Below are positions 28,411 through 37,837 of a DNA stretch of 64,000 nt, piece by piece. The stretch comes from Exilispira sp964581895. GTDB lineage: Bacteria > Spirochaetota > JAAYUW01. The stretch covers positions 248,001 to 312,000 of the forward strand of contig CAZOPR010000003.1 of the NCBI GenBank assembly GCA_964581895.1. The letters run 5' to 3'. The notes beneath the pieces were generated by a model. It saw nothing but the letters and a program-made list of their open reading frames with translations. It made no database searches and was not told the origin of the DNA. The position numbers and the translations under genes were made by a program. Position 1 is the stretch's first letter. Each line of letters begins with the position of its first letter.

Positions 28411-30498
28411 TCAATAATCTGATTCTTTCTTTTTTATATCATGAATCCCTTCAACAAACTGCATTATCCCATTTTCATTTTCAACTATATAAACTATCTT
28501 TCCAGTTCTTAAAAATTTAATATTGGTAACTCTTCCATACCCATATTCTTTTGTTCCTATATAATCTCCAACTTTAAATTTTGTTTCGATCTTTTTTTCA
28601 ACTAAAAAATCTGGAATTATAGGATCTAAAAATTCGCTCATTTCAAGTTCAGAAGCTCTTAACTCTATACTATTTGAATGCAGAATATATAAATAGTCTT
28701 TAGCTCTTGTCATACCAACATAAAGTAGTCTTCTCTCCTCTTCAACATCTGCTATTTTATTATACCTTGCATATGGTAAAATAGTCTCACTTACATAAGG
28801 CAAAAAAACTGCATTAAATTCGAGTCCTTTAGCAGAATGAAGGGTTCCAAGTATAATTCCATTATTTTCGTTTTCATTTTTAAAAAATGGTATTACCCTT
28901 GATATAAAAGATTGAAAAATATCTTCGTTTTTTCCTTCGTTTTCCTCTTCAATCTTTTTAGCAATACTTATTAATAATTCATAATTTTCTTTTCTTTCTA
29001 AAAACTCTTCTTCCTTCTCTTTCTGCCACTCTTCTAAAAATCCACCTTCAGTTAATAATAACTCTAAAAATTTTACTATGCTTTTTTCTTCAAATATTCT
29101 ATTAAGGAAATTAAAAAACTTTTTAACTTTATCATTATTAAAGTATAAAGCAGTTTCAAAAAGACTTTTCAATGATTTTTCTTTCTCTTCTAAAATTGCT
29201 TCAATGGTTTTAGATCCAATTCCTTTTTTAGGATAATTACAAATTTTTTTGAATAAAAATTCATTATCCTGATTTAACTTAAAGGTAATATAGTAAATTG
29301 CATATTTTATTTCTTTTCTTTCAAAAAAATTAACCCCTCTTAGCATTTTATATGGAATATATTTTTCTAAGAATTTATTCTGTATTTTTAATAATAACCA
29401 TGCTGCTCTAACTAAAATAGCTATTTTATCATTAGAAATATTTTTTTCATTTAAGTATCCTATCCTATCAATAATATAATCTACCATTTGAGATTCAGAT
29501 TCAAATGATATTAATTCAACTTCTCCTTCTTCAAGTCTTGTTGGTTCAGTTTTTTTATCTCTTCTAATTTTATTTTTTGAAATTACTTTATTTGCACACT
29601 CTATAATTTTTTTCTTACTTCTGTAATTCTGATCCATATAAATTATTCTGGCATTCTTAAAATTATTTTCAAAGCTCATTATTGGTTCAATAGATGCACC
29701 TCTAAATCCATATATGGACTGATCTTCATCGCCTACTGCTGTAATATTGGCTCCATTTGATAAGTTTATTAAAAAATTATTTTGCAGGTTATTTACATCC
29801 TGATATTCATCTACAAGTATATAATCAAAATGATTTCTTATCTTTTCTCTCACTTCAGAACTTAATACCATAGTTAATAAAGGATATAAGATTAAATCAG
29901 CATAATCAAATAGATTAGATTCATATAAAAATTTTTGATACTTACAAAAGATCATTATTTTTAATTTATCAACTTGTTTAAATTCATTTATGACATTTAA
30001 ATTAATTTTTGAATCTTTACTTAAAAGGTGATGTGCATCTTTAAAACAATAAAAGATAATATCTTTTTGATATGTTTCCTTAGCAAAATTAATAAAATTA
30101 TATACCTGATCTGATGAAACTAAATCATATTTTTCTTTTAATATTATCTCTTGTATAATCTCTTTTGAATCTTCTTCATCAATAATTGTTGAACCTTTTT
30201 TAAACCCAAACAAATTTTGATTTTCAACCATTAATCTTAAAGCAAAGGAATGAATTGTAGAAATATAAGGATGGTCTATAAATCTTGAAATTTTACTTTT
30301 TAATCTTTCAGACATCTCATTGGCAGCTTTATTTGTAAATGTTATTGCGACAATTCTTTCTGGCGAATAACCAAGATTATGAAGATAAAGATACTTTTCA
30401 ACTATTACTCTTGTCTTTCCTGCGCCTGGTACTGCAATAACAAGTGTCGGGAACTGTATTGATTGAACGGCTTCTAATTGTTTAGAATTTAATTCCAT
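28411..30498 (-). CDS. UvrD/PcrA-type superfamily 1 DNA helicase
   Basis: ATP-driven 3'-5' DNA helicase of 695 residues for repair or replication restart. Motifs in order: Q-motif LNSKQLEAVQ (3-12), Walker A VPGAGKTRVI (23-32), motif Ia AITFTNKAA, motif II VDEYQDVN, motif III VGDEDQSIYGFRGA, motif IV DQNYRSKKKI, motif V GTLHSAKGLEFNAVF and motif VI RRLLYVGMTRAKD. The C-terminus has a Tudor-like segment, FKVGDYIGTKEYGYGRVT, as in PcrA. Its ATG overlaps the stop of the sigma factor gene by one base (TAATG), so translation is probably coupled. PcrA or UvrD cannot be told apart by eye. Confidence 0.93.
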   Translation of the reverse strand: MELNSKQLEAVQSIQFPTLVIAVPGAGKTRVIVEKYLYLHNLGYSPERIVAITFTNKAANEMSERLKSKISRFIDHPYISTIHSFALRLMVENQNLFGFKKGSTIIDEEDSKEIIQEIILKEKYDLVSSDQVYNFINFAKETYQKDIIFYCFKDAHHLLSKDSKINLNVINEFKQVDKLKIMIFCKYQKFLYESNLFDYADLILYPLLTMVLSSEVREKIRNHFDYILVDEYQDVNNLQNNFLINLSNGANITAVGDEDQSIYGFRGASIEPIMSFENNFKNARIIYMDQNYRSKKKIIECANKVISKNKIRRDKKTEPTRLEEGEVELISFESESQMVDYIIDRIGYLNEKNISNDKIAILVRAAWLLLKIQNKFLEKYIPYKMLRGVNFFERKEIKYAIYYITFKLNQDNEFLFKKICNYPKKGIGSKTIEAILEEKEKSLKSLFETALYFNNDKVKKFFNFLNRIFEEKSIVKFLELLLTEGGFLEEWQKEKEEEFLERKENYELLISIAKKIEEENEGKNEDIFQSFISRVIPFFKNENENNGIILGTLHSAKGLEFNAVFLPYVSETILPYARYNKIADVEEERRLLYVGMTRAKDYLYILHSNSIELRASELEMSEFLDPIIPDFLVEKKIETKFKVGDYIGTKEYGYGRVTNIKFLRTGKIVYIVENENGIMQFVEGIHDIKKKESDY

Positions 30499-31130
30499 TA
30501 TTTTTTATCCAGATCTGCAAAAATCTGCCTTATTATTTCTCTTAAGTTACTATATCTCATTAATATTAAAACTTCATGCTCTTCAAGTTCATTGACAAAT
30601 TTACCTTTAACTCTCGTCAAAGCATTTTCACAACTTTTCTTATTAAGATTAAGAAGTGCAGATATCTGAGAAGGTCTCATATTGTCTATATAACATGAAA
30701 AAACCTGGTTTTCCAGAGGTGAAAATTTTGAAATTATCTTTTTTAATTTTTCAAAAATAGAAAATTCAAAGGCAAAAAGATCAAAATTTGAATCACTTCC
30801 ATTATTTAACTCAATATTTATATCATAAATGGATTGAAGATTTTCAAGGTTTATCTTTTTTCTAACTTTCAGATAATTTATTAATCTGTTTTTAATAATA
30901 TTTCTTAGATAAACAGAAAAGTGAACTTTTGATTCTGAATTATATGTTTCAACAGCACTTAAAAAAGCAATATTTGCTTCTGCCTTTAAGTCATCTATTT
31001 CAAAGTTTAAATTTGTTTTATTCGCAAATATAAGAACCAATTTGGTAATATACAAATCATACTTATGATATAATTCTTCAATGGCATCCTTATTTTTATT
31101 TTTTGCCTTTTCTATTATCTGTAAATCTAT
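30498..31130 (-). CDS. sigma-70-like sigma factor, probable ATA start
   Basis: A small sigma factor with region 2 and region 4 only. The conserved frame continues upstream of the first usual start (TTG at 31053-31055) and reads IIEKAKNKNKDAIEELYHKY, which is the standard first helix of sigma region 2, then DLKAEANIAFLSAVETYN. Between the in-frame TAG (31140-31142) and the TTG there is no ATG, GTG or TTG; an ATA at 31128-31130 lies 5 bp after a run of five G (31136-31140), so I place the start there (210 residues). Region 4 is near the end: FSPLENQVFSCYIDNMRPSQ. Stop overlaps the uvrD start by one base. Confidence 0.7.
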   Translation of the reverse strand: MDLQIIEKAKNKNKDAIEELYHKYDLYITKLVLIFANKTNLNFEIDDLKAEANIAFLSAVETYNSESKVHFSVYLRNIIKNRLINYLKVRKKINLENLQSIYDINIELNNGSDSNFDLFAFEFSIFEKLKKIISKFSPLENQVFSCYIDNMRPSQISALLNLNKKSCENALTRVKGKFVNELEEHEVLILMRYSNLREIIRQIFADLDKK

Positions 31131-31212
31131 AATTTCCCCCTATACTTTTAAAAATCCTTTAAAAAAATAAATAAAAAATTCAAATTAAATTTTTAATAAA
31201 TATTAAAATGTT

Positions 31213-32376
31213 TTAAGTAAACAATAAAATAATAGCACAAATGATAAAAAAACTAATAATTGTTGCAAATGCAGAAAGCATATCATCAATCATTATTCCA
31301 AGTCCACCACTTATTTTTTGTATTTTTTTTATTATAAAAGGTTTCAAAATATCGAAAAATCTGAATATTAAAAACAAAACAAATGAAAATAAAATATAAA
31401 AATATCTATTACCAATAAATTTTTCAATATTTAATTTGTTTAAATTTAATAAATCTATAAAAAATTGATTAAACTGATAAAATGCCACTACAGGGATAAG
31501 TGAAATTAGCATTCCAACAACTTCATCAATTACAATAATTGAAGGATCTTTTATCATTAACTTTTTTTCATGTTTGTCAGAAAAATATAAACCTAAAATA
31601 AATAAAATTATTATAGAAATAAATAAAAGCCAAAAATCTGGTTTTAATATGATAAATATTATTAATGTTACAAAAGAAGCAAAAGTTCCACTTGCCATTG
31701 GAAAATATCCAGAATAAAAAAAAGTCGAAAAAGTTTTAGTTAGAGTTTCAAAGGCAAAATTAGGATAATTTAATATATATTTAATACTCGAATAGTATGC
31801 AAGTATTATAGATATGGAAAAAAGTAGAAGTGGTATATAAGAAAGATAAAATAAAGTGTTAGTAAAAATCGCAATATGAATAAACTTTTTATTTATTGCA
31901 TAAAAAAAATAGAATACAATAATAGTAAACATCTGAAAAGCAGTCTTAAACTTGGCTTCTTTAGAAGTAACAAATTTTACCTTATCTTTTACTTCATTAT
32001 TTTCTATCTTTTTTTCAAATTTATTGGAAATATCTATTTCAACCCTCATCATTGTTACAAAATATTCTCTAAAAAATAGAATAAAAACAAGAAAAAATGG
32101 TAAATAGACGTATTGCTTCAAAGAAAATACTATAAAAGCAGATAAGGTTAAGATCTTGTCAGCTAGTGGATCTAAAAAGGCACCTATTTGACTTACAGCA
32201 TTAAACTTTCTTGCAAAAAAGCCATCCAACCAGTCAGTTATAGAAGCAACAATATAAATAACTAATGAAATTATTATAAATTGCGGCTTATCCAATAATA
32301 AAAAGATTATATATGGGACAACTAAAATAAATCTTAAAATTGTTAAAATCATAGGTATTTTTTTCTTAAAACTCAT
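31213..32376 (-). CDS. bifunctional phosphatidylglycerophosphate synthase / phosphatidylglycerophosphatase A
   Basis: A 387-residue inner-membrane protein fusing two consecutive steps of phosphatidylglycerol synthesis. Residues 1-200 are a CDP-alcohol phosphotransferase (PgsA): Asp48, Asp51-Gly52, Ala55-Arg56, Gly65, Asp69 and Asp73 match the D-x2-D-G-x2-A-R-x8-G-x3-D-x3-D signature. Residues 205-387 are PgpA: FPMASGT (225-231), DPSIIVIDE (277-285), RFFDILKP (339-346) and GGLGIMIDD (357-365). Together they would turn CDP-diacylglycerol and glycerol-3-phosphate into phosphatidylglycerol. The ATG overlaps the rimO stop by 4 bp. Confidence 0.9.
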   Translation of the reverse strand: MSFKKKIPMILTILRFILVVPYIIFLLLDKPQFIIISLVIYIVASITDWLDGFFARKFNAVSQIGAFLDPLADKILTLSAFIVFSLKQYVYLPFFLVFILFFREYFVTMMRVEIDISNKFEKKIENNEVKDKVKFVTSKEAKFKTAFQMFTIIVFYFFYAINKKFIHIAIFTNTLFYLSYIPLLLFSISIILAYYSSIKYILNYPNFAFETLTKTFSTFFYSGYFPMASGTFASFVTLIIFIILKPDFWLLFISIIILFILGLYFSDKHEKKLMIKDPSIIVIDEVVGMLISLIPVVAFYQFNQFFIDLLNLNKLNIEKFIGNRYFYILFSFVLFLIFRFFDILKPFIIKKIQKISGGLGIMIDDMLSAFATIISFFIICAIILLFT

Positions 32377-33668
32377 ATGATTTCTCCATAAAAATCATAA
32401 AAAAATGTATCAGATATTTTAACCTTTATTTTTTTGTTTTTATTTAATTCAACTATTTTTTTTGATTTATCATCTTTATAAATATAAGTCAAGCCATCTA
32501 AATCAGGTGTTTGTACCCAAATTCTTCCTATATAGTAATTTTCATCTTCACCTTCTATGTATATTTCATCCGTAGTTCCAATAAATCTTTTAAGTCTATT
32601 TTTCAAAGTCTCTTCAAAAGAGTTTATAAGATCATTTCTTCTTTCAATAGCAATCTCTGGTTTTACTTTGTTTTTTAGTTTGAAAGAAGGGGCTTTTTGC
32701 ATATCTGAATAGGCAAAAACATTAAGATAATCTATGGGTAAATTCAATAATCTTTCTTTTAATATAAGATAATCTTTTTCTGTTTCTCCAGGGAAACCTG
32801 TAATAATAGAAGTTCTTATAACTGAATCATTAAACTTTTCTTTAATCCATTTTATTATAAATTCTATTTTATCAAAATTAATATTTCTACCCATTTTTTT
32901 TAAGATCCGATCAACCAGATGTTGAAATGGAATCTCAAAATAAGGTATCACTTTTTTTGAACTATAAATTTCTTCTAAAATTTCTACTTCTCTTCCTTTT
33001 TCAAGACTATCAAGGTTGAAATATAGTATCCTGATCTTCTCTATTCCTATTTTGTAAATCTTTTCAATAAGTTTTTTAAGAGGATTTTCTTTGTGATTTT
33101 TATTTAAATCTAATCCATAATATGCCGTATCTTGAGAAATAATTATAATTTCTTCAATTTGATTTTCTTTTAATATTTTGACTTCTTCTATTATTTGATT
33201 TATGTCAAATGAACGATATCTCCCTTTTATTAAAGGGATAGTGCAATAAGTGCAATTCTTACTGCAACCTTCTGAAATTAATAGATATTCCCATTTCCTA
33301 TCAGATAACTTTCTATATATGCTATTTTCATAGGTATTTATATCAAAAAAATGATAAAAATCTTGATAGTTTAAAATATAATCAGCCTCAAATAGATCTT
33401 TTTTTAACTGATCTTTATATAGATTTACAGCACAACCTGTAAGTATGATCTTTGAATTTCTTTTTTTTAATTTGCTTGTTATTATTGTTTCTTCGATGGT
33501 TTCAGAAAGAGCATCTTCTATAAAACCACAAGAGTTTATTATTATATAATCTGCATCGTATTCATTTTTAGATTCAACATAACCTTTTCTAACAAGAGAT
33601 TCTGAAAATTTAGAAGATATAACTTCATTTTTTGAACAACCAAGAGTTAATATGAAAAAAGAATTTAT
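32373..33668 (-). CDS. rimO: ribosomal protein S12 methylthiotransferase, probable ATA start
   Basis: Radical-SAM enzyme that methylthiolates Asp of ribosomal protein S12 (RimO) or a close MiaB relative. Read from the ATA at 33666-33668 it has 431 residues, the normal family length. The frame holds the three cysteines of the N-terminal cluster (LGCSKNE C11, NSCGF C47, TGCAV C79), the radical-SAM C135-x3-C139-x2-C142 and, at the end, a TRAM-like segment. No ATG, GTG or TTG occurs in this frame before 32951, which would delete both clusters. A GGGAG site lies 6 bp before the ATA. A one-base indel in the A6 run at 33655-33660 would instead allow a GTG start (33679-33681). Confidence 0.85.
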   Translation of the reverse strand: MNSFFILTLGCSKNEVISSKFSESLVRKGYVESKNEYDADYIIINSCGFIEDALSETIEETIITSKLKKRNSKIILTGCAVNLYKDQLKKDLFEADYILNYQDFYHFFDINTYENSIYRKLSDRKWEYLLISEGCSKNCTYCTIPLIKGRYRSFDINQIIEEVKILKENQIEEIIIISQDTAYYGLDLNKNHKENPLKKLIEKIYKIGIEKIRILYFNLDSLEKGREVEILEEIYSSKKVIPYFEIPFQHLVDRILKKMGRNINFDKIEFIIKWIKEKFNDSVIRTSIITGFPGETEKDYLILKERLLNLPIDYLNVFAYSDMQKAPSFKLKNKVKPEIAIERRNDLINSFEETLKNRLKRFIGTTDEIYIEGEDENYYIGRIWVQTPDLDGLTYIYKDDKSKKIVELNKNKKIKVKISDTFFYDFYGEII

Positions 33669-33693
33669 ATTTTTCTCCCACTTTTAAAGTTAA

Positions 33694-33731
33694 AATTATT
33701 AAAATAATAGTATTTGCAAAAACAAATACTA
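33694..33731 (-). terminator. probable intrinsic terminator after the rodZ-like gene
   Basis: A perfect 9-bp inverted repeat, TAGTATTTG/CAAATACTA with a 6-base loop (33708-33731), is followed on the minus strand by TTATTTTAATAATTTT. The stem is AT-rich, so termination would be weak; it separates the rodZ-like gene from rimO. Confidence 0.45.
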
Positions 33732-33793
33732 CTAACAAAAACAGATCTAATATTAACTTAAAAGAATTATTGTCTATGAAAATTTTATAAAAA

Positions 33794-34909
33794 TTACTTT
33801 TTAAATTCTGTTACAAGATTATATTTATCTAACTGCTGATCATAAACCCATTTTACTATACAATATACTACAAATTCATTTGGTAATTCAATGGGATTGT
33901 TATTTATAATAACATCCATATAATTTGCATTGGTTATTTGTAAAATGACTTGCTTGCTTCCACTAATTTTTATAAAATCCCCCACATTTAGGAATTTTTC
34001 AAATACTCCTTGGGTATCAGATTCAAATCTTACATATCCATTTCTTTTAGCCTGAACAACAACAGAAATAATATTTGATGAAATAGAATTGGCAGTTGAT
34101 TCTTCTTTTCCCTGCGATTCAGATGAAGATACTATAACAAAATTTTTCTCTGATATCTGTCCTATCCCTTTTTCTAAACTTAATCTTTCTATCGTAAGGA
34201 CGATACCTGATGAATCTATTTGATTTACTAAAATCTGTAGATCATATTCGTTGTTCTCATTAAAATCGAATTTTATCAGATCTTTTTCTTTTATATTAAA
34301 AGTATTAGCAAGATTAGCAATATTTATTTGAGCAGTTTTTGATCCTTTATCAACGCTAGCAATCTTGATTTTATACTGATAATCTCCATCTGGTATTACA
34401 ATAATTTGATCTGGTATAAAGGTTTTTACAACCTTTCTTTGGTTTAGTATAAATTCATTTTCATTTTTTACGGTTTTAGTTTTCACTTCATTTGAAGCAA
34501 TTTCCACTTTTTCTTGTTTTGGTAGGTTAGAAATAATAATTATCCCAACAATTATTATTAAGAGAATAAAAGAAATAATAACAATAGGAATAACATTTTT
34601 ACCAAGGCTTGGTAATTTGATCTCTTTTTTTAGAGGTTTAGTTAATTCTTCAATTGGTGCTGGTTCTTCAATCTTTTTTTGTTTATGATAATCATGAATC
34701 AATTGATTTGCATCCAAAGATAAAAGTTGAGCATAATTTCGCAAAAATCCTAAATAATAGACCTCCCCTGGAAATGTATCGTAGTTATCAGATTCAATTG
34801 CCTCAAGAAATTTTTTGGAGATTCTTGTTTTTTTTGAGCATTCTTCAATAGTTAAACCAAGCTCTTTCCTTCTATCTTCTATTATTTTCCCTACTGATCT
34901 GCCATTCAT
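33794..34909 (-). CDS. RodZ-like helix-turn-helix membrane protein
   Basis: A 371-residue inner-membrane protein of RodZ layout: N-terminal Cro/C1-type helix-turn-helix (about 7-75, with RKELGLTIEECSKKTRIS and FPGEVYYLGFLRNYAQLL), a polar linker, a single membrane segment (about 106-129) and a C-terminal DUF4115-like beta domain outside (around 285-345, QAKRNGYVRFESDTQG). RodZ links MreB to the cell-wall machinery. A second extracytoplasmic segment between 150 and 270 is unassigned, making the protein longer than average. It follows lolA by 27 bp. Confidence 0.8.
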   Translation of the reverse strand: MNGRSVGKIIEDRRKELGLTIEECSKKTRISKKFLEAIESDNYDTFPGEVYYLGFLRNYAQLLSLDANQLIHDYHKQKKIEEPAPIEELTKPLKKEIKLPSLGKNVIPIVIISFILLIIIVGIIIISNLPKQEKVEIASNEVKTKTVKNENEFILNQRKVVKTFIPDQIIVIPDGDYQYKIKIASVDKGSKTAQINIANLANTFNIKEKDLIKFDFNENNEYDLQILVNQIDSSGIVLTIERLSLEKGIGQISEKNFVIVSSSESQGKEESTANSISSNIISVVVQAKRNGYVRFESDTQGVFEKFLNVGDFIKISGSKQVILQITNANYMDVIINNNPIELPNEFVVYCIVKWVYDQQLDKYNLVTEFKK

Positions 34910-34936
34910 AAAATTTCCTAATAATCTATTAAATTC

Positions 34937-35617
34937 TTATTCAAAAATATTTTCAATAACTTGAACATTATCTGGTATAGTAAAATTAAACAAAAGATCT
35001 GACAAATCTTGATTAACCTTATATGAAGTAAAGTAGTACTTGATAAGTTTACCTTCTAAGTTCACAGCAGATTGAAAAACAATAAAGCCAGTTTCATCTA
35101 CATATAACTCTAAAGATTTAAATCCGACTTCTACTCTTTTTGCCCATCCTTTTAATTTATATACCTTAAAGTTATTGAAAGTAGTTAAAGATTTACCTTC
35201 AGAGAAATTAAAAGTATAGGCATCAAAAATATATCCCAATGTTTCTTTAGATTGGCCATACTGAATATTAACCTGTCCCTTATTCAAGTTTTGAGTTGCG
35301 ACAACTGCTAAAGATGGGTAGTAAACATATAAAGTCTTACCGTCGCAAACATAAGTTTTCTTTTCAGGTGAATTTATCTCAATCTTAAATTTACCTGGAT
35401 ATTTATAATATATTTGCCCTTCCTGGGGGGTGCCTTTATTTGTGACCTGCAATATTATGTCGCCTTGATAATCAGATATATTTGCATACCTGTTTTTCAT
35501 CAGGTTGACAATCGAATTAATTGTATCCTGAGAAAAAATATTAGCTGAGCTAATTATAACTAAAGTAATAAAAAAAATTAATATTATAAAATGAATAAAA
35601 AAGTATCTTTTTTTCAT
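34937..35617 (-). CDS. lolA: LolA-like outer-membrane lipoprotein carrier
   Basis: Periplasmic chaperone that carries lipoproteins from LolCDE to the outer membrane. The 226 residues start with a signal peptide (KKRYFF, hydrophobic 7-28, cleavage probably near SANIFSQ). The mature part has the family features: KNRYANISDYQGDI near the start, the EGQIYYKYPGKFKIEI strand and KTYVCDGKTLYVYYP. Its presence implies a diderm envelope. It lies 57 bp after rsmA and just before the rodZ-like gene on the same strand. Confidence 0.88.
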   Translation of the reverse strand: MKKRYFFIHFIILIFFITLVIISSANIFSQDTINSIVNLMKNRYANISDYQGDIILQVTNKGTPQEGQIYYKYPGKFKIEINSPEKKTYVCDGKTLYVYYPSLAVVATQNLNKGQVNIQYGQSKETLGYIFDAYTFNFSEGKSLTTFNNFKVYKLKGWAKRVEVGFKSLELYVDETGFIVFQSAVNLEGKLIKYYFTSYKVNQDLSDLLFNFTIPDNVQVIENIFE

Positions 35618-35674
35618 ATTATTTAACTCTTACCTTTTTTTAACAGATTGCTAAATTTGTGCAAGTTAAATATA

Positions 35675-36658
35675 CTATGACTTATAATATTTCAATAACT
35701 TAAATATTTTTATAAAATCATTTAAGTTAAAATCTTCTGCTCTAATATTTAAATCAAAATTTTCTTTTTTAAGTATCTGATTTAAAATATCATAAATTAA
35801 ACTATCATCCTTAAAATTATTAAGAAACTTTTTCCTTTTGTTAGAAAATGATTTTGATACAAAATCGAAAAACTGTTTTTCTTCATTTTCATCAAAAATT
35901 TTATTTTTAGAAGTTAAACAGAAAAATGTAGAATTGACTTTTGGCTTTGGATAAAAAGCATTGGCAGGTATATCAAAAATTTTATTTATTTCAAAGTGAT
36001 ATTGAGAAAAAATTGTTATAAAAGATTTATCAAATTTCCCTGTTAATCTTTCAAAATATTCTTTTTGGGTTGTTAAAAAAATTTTTTCAAATATTTTGTT
36101 ATATCTTGAAATCCTTATAATTATTTGAGTTGAAATATTATATGGAATATTGCCAAAAAGTATAATCTTTTCATTAATCTTTTGATTTTCAAAGATTTTT
36201 TGTTCTATAAAATCAATTGATAAAAAATCTTCATTTATGACCTTTATTTTTTTCTTTTCTCTTTTTAAGTAGGTTTGAAATTCATCTAAAAAATTGTTGT
36301 AAAAATTATCTAAAAAATTGTCATTATTATTTATACTATCAACTTTATTATCTTTATATTCTTCAGTAATAAAAATTTTTGATAATAATCTTGAAAAATA
36401 CCTATCAAGTTCGATTATGGCAAATTCTTTTGCCAATATTGATAAAATAATAGATAAATTTCCACTTCCCCCTCCGATTTCAATAAAGTTGTTATCTTTA
36501 TATTGTGAAAGGATATCATAGATTTTTTTTATATAGTTTTTATCAACTAAAAAATTTTGAGATTTTTGTTTACTGAACCAGACATTATCTTTTATTAATA
36601 AATCTTTTAAGACAACAACTTTATAGAAAGGAAAATTTGAAATTATATAATCAACCAA
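35675..36658 (-). CDS. rsmA: 16S rRNA dimethyladenosine transferase
   Basis: Dimethylates the two adjacent adenines near the 3' end of 16S rRNA. The family order is present: QNFLVD (34-39), the SAM loop EIGGGSGNLS (60-69), IIELDRYF (81-88), the NEDFLSIDF stretch (142-150), and the catalytic GNIPYNIS (169-176). The protein has 327 residues, longer than the usual 270-290, because of an Asn/Asp-rich insert (about 98-138) and a 25-residue N-terminal extension. First gene of the minus-strand run to rph; divergent from the DHH phosphoesterase gene with a 78-bp gap. Confidence 0.93.
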   Translation of the reverse strand: MVDYIISNFPFYKVVVLKDLLIKDNVWFSKQKSQNFLVDKNYIKKIYDILSQYKDNNFIEIGGGSGNLSIILSILAKEFAIIELDRYFSRLLSKIFITEEYKDNKVDSINNNDNFLDNFYNNFLDEFQTYLKREKKKIKVINEDFLSIDFIEQKIFENQKINEKIILFGNIPYNISTQIIIRISRYNKIFEKIFLTTQKEYFERLTGKFDKSFITIFSQYHFEINKIFDIPANAFYPKPKVNSTFFCLTSKNKIFDENEEKQFFDFVSKSFSNKRKKFLNNFKDDSLIYDILNQILKKENFDLNIRAEDFNLNDFIKIFKLLKYYKS

Positions 36659-36736
36659 AATTTTACCTTTAATCTTTACACAAAATAAAAAAAATATAGA
36701 ATTAACAGGAAGATAATAGAAAAGGGAGCAAATTTA

Positions 36737-37837
36737 ATGTTCACAAGTATTGGCAAAGAATCATTAAATAATTCAAGACATCTTCAAAATAATGAAAGAG
36801 AAGTTTTTTTCAACTTTTTTATAAATAAGAAAAAAATAGCAATAATTTCTCACAAAGATCCAGATGGAGATGCTATTGCAAGTCTTGCTTCAATCTACTT
36901 TTTTTGTGAAATATATAATATTTTTTCAGATATCTTTTTATTTAATATGCCGCCTTTTTACGATTATAACAAATGGAATCTAAATTTAAATTTTATTTCT
37001 AATCTTAATCAGAATAATTATGATGGATTAATTTTTGTCGATACTCCTTCTTTAATAAGAAGTGGTTTAAAAAATGATTTTTCTATCAAAAAACCATCTT
37101 TATGTATTGATCATCATATTGATAATCAATTTTTCTGTAGTAGTAATATTGTAGCACCATATTTTTGCTCAACTACTGAAATAATATATGAAATCTTACA
37201 ATATCCAGATTTTCATTCCTTTTTAAGTTCAATATCTCAAAATAATAAAAAGGAAAATCTTATAAATAATTTATATGAAAGTCTACTTATGGGTATATTA
37301 TTTGACACCTATTATTTTAATACTGAAAATGTAGATTCCCTTTTACTTAAAAGGTCTTCTGAACTGGAAGAAAAAACAGGAAGTTTACATAAACTAAAAA
37401 ATAACCTTTTTAAGAATCAAAATCCAGCTATCTATAAATTTTGGGGTTCAATCTTAACTAATATTTCACTATATTTTGAAAATCAACTTGTAATAGCCAA
37501 AGCTGATAGAAATCTATTTATAAAATTTGAAAATGAATATCCACAATTTTCAGATGTAGTTGCAACCGAAGGATTTATAAATCATTTAATGAGTCTAAGA
37601 AATGTAAATTTGGCAATATTTATTAGAGAACTTGAAAATGAAGTAAAAGTATCTATTAGAAGCAATATAAAGGTAGCATCAAATCTAGCAAATATTTTCG
37701 GAGGTGGGGGTCATGCCAATGCTGCTGCTTTTACTTTAGAAAAGAAGAAAGATTTTAATTTAGATAATCTTGAAAAAGAAATATTAAAAGTTATAGAAAA
37801 AGAAAAATATTTCGAACAAAAAAAGGATACTTTATGA
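36737..37837 (+). CDS. DHH/DHHA1 phosphoesterase, NrnA-like
   Basis: A 366-residue cytoplasmic phosphodiesterase. The DHH domain shows SHKDPDGDAIAS (38-49), VDTPS (101-105) and the signature IDHH (124-127); the DHHA1 part ends with SIRSNIKVASNLANIFGGGG followed by HANAAAF. NrnA-type enzymes degrade oligoribonucleotides and pAp, and several degrade pApA or c-di-AMP. A ribosome site AAGGGAG precedes the ATG. Its stop overlaps the next gene's start (ATGA, 4 bp), so the two products are probably made together. Confidence 0.9.
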   Translation: MFTSIGKESLNNSRHLQNNEREVFFNFFINKKKIAIISHKDPDGDAIASLASIYFFCEIYNIFSDIFLFNMPPFYDYNKWNLNLNFISNLNQNNYDGLIFVDTPSLIRSGLKNDFSIKKPSLCIDHHIDNQFFCSSNIVAPYFCSTTEIIYEILQYPDFHSFLSSISQNNKKENLINNLYESLLMGILFDTYYFNTENVDSLLLKRSSELEEKTGSLHKLKNNLFKNQNPAIYKFWGSILTNISLYFENQLVIAKADRNLFIKFENEYPQFSDVVATEGFINHLMSLRNVNLAIFIRELENEVKVSIRSNIKVASNLANIFGGGGHANAAAFTLEKKKDFNLDNLEKEILKVIEKEKYFEQKKDTL

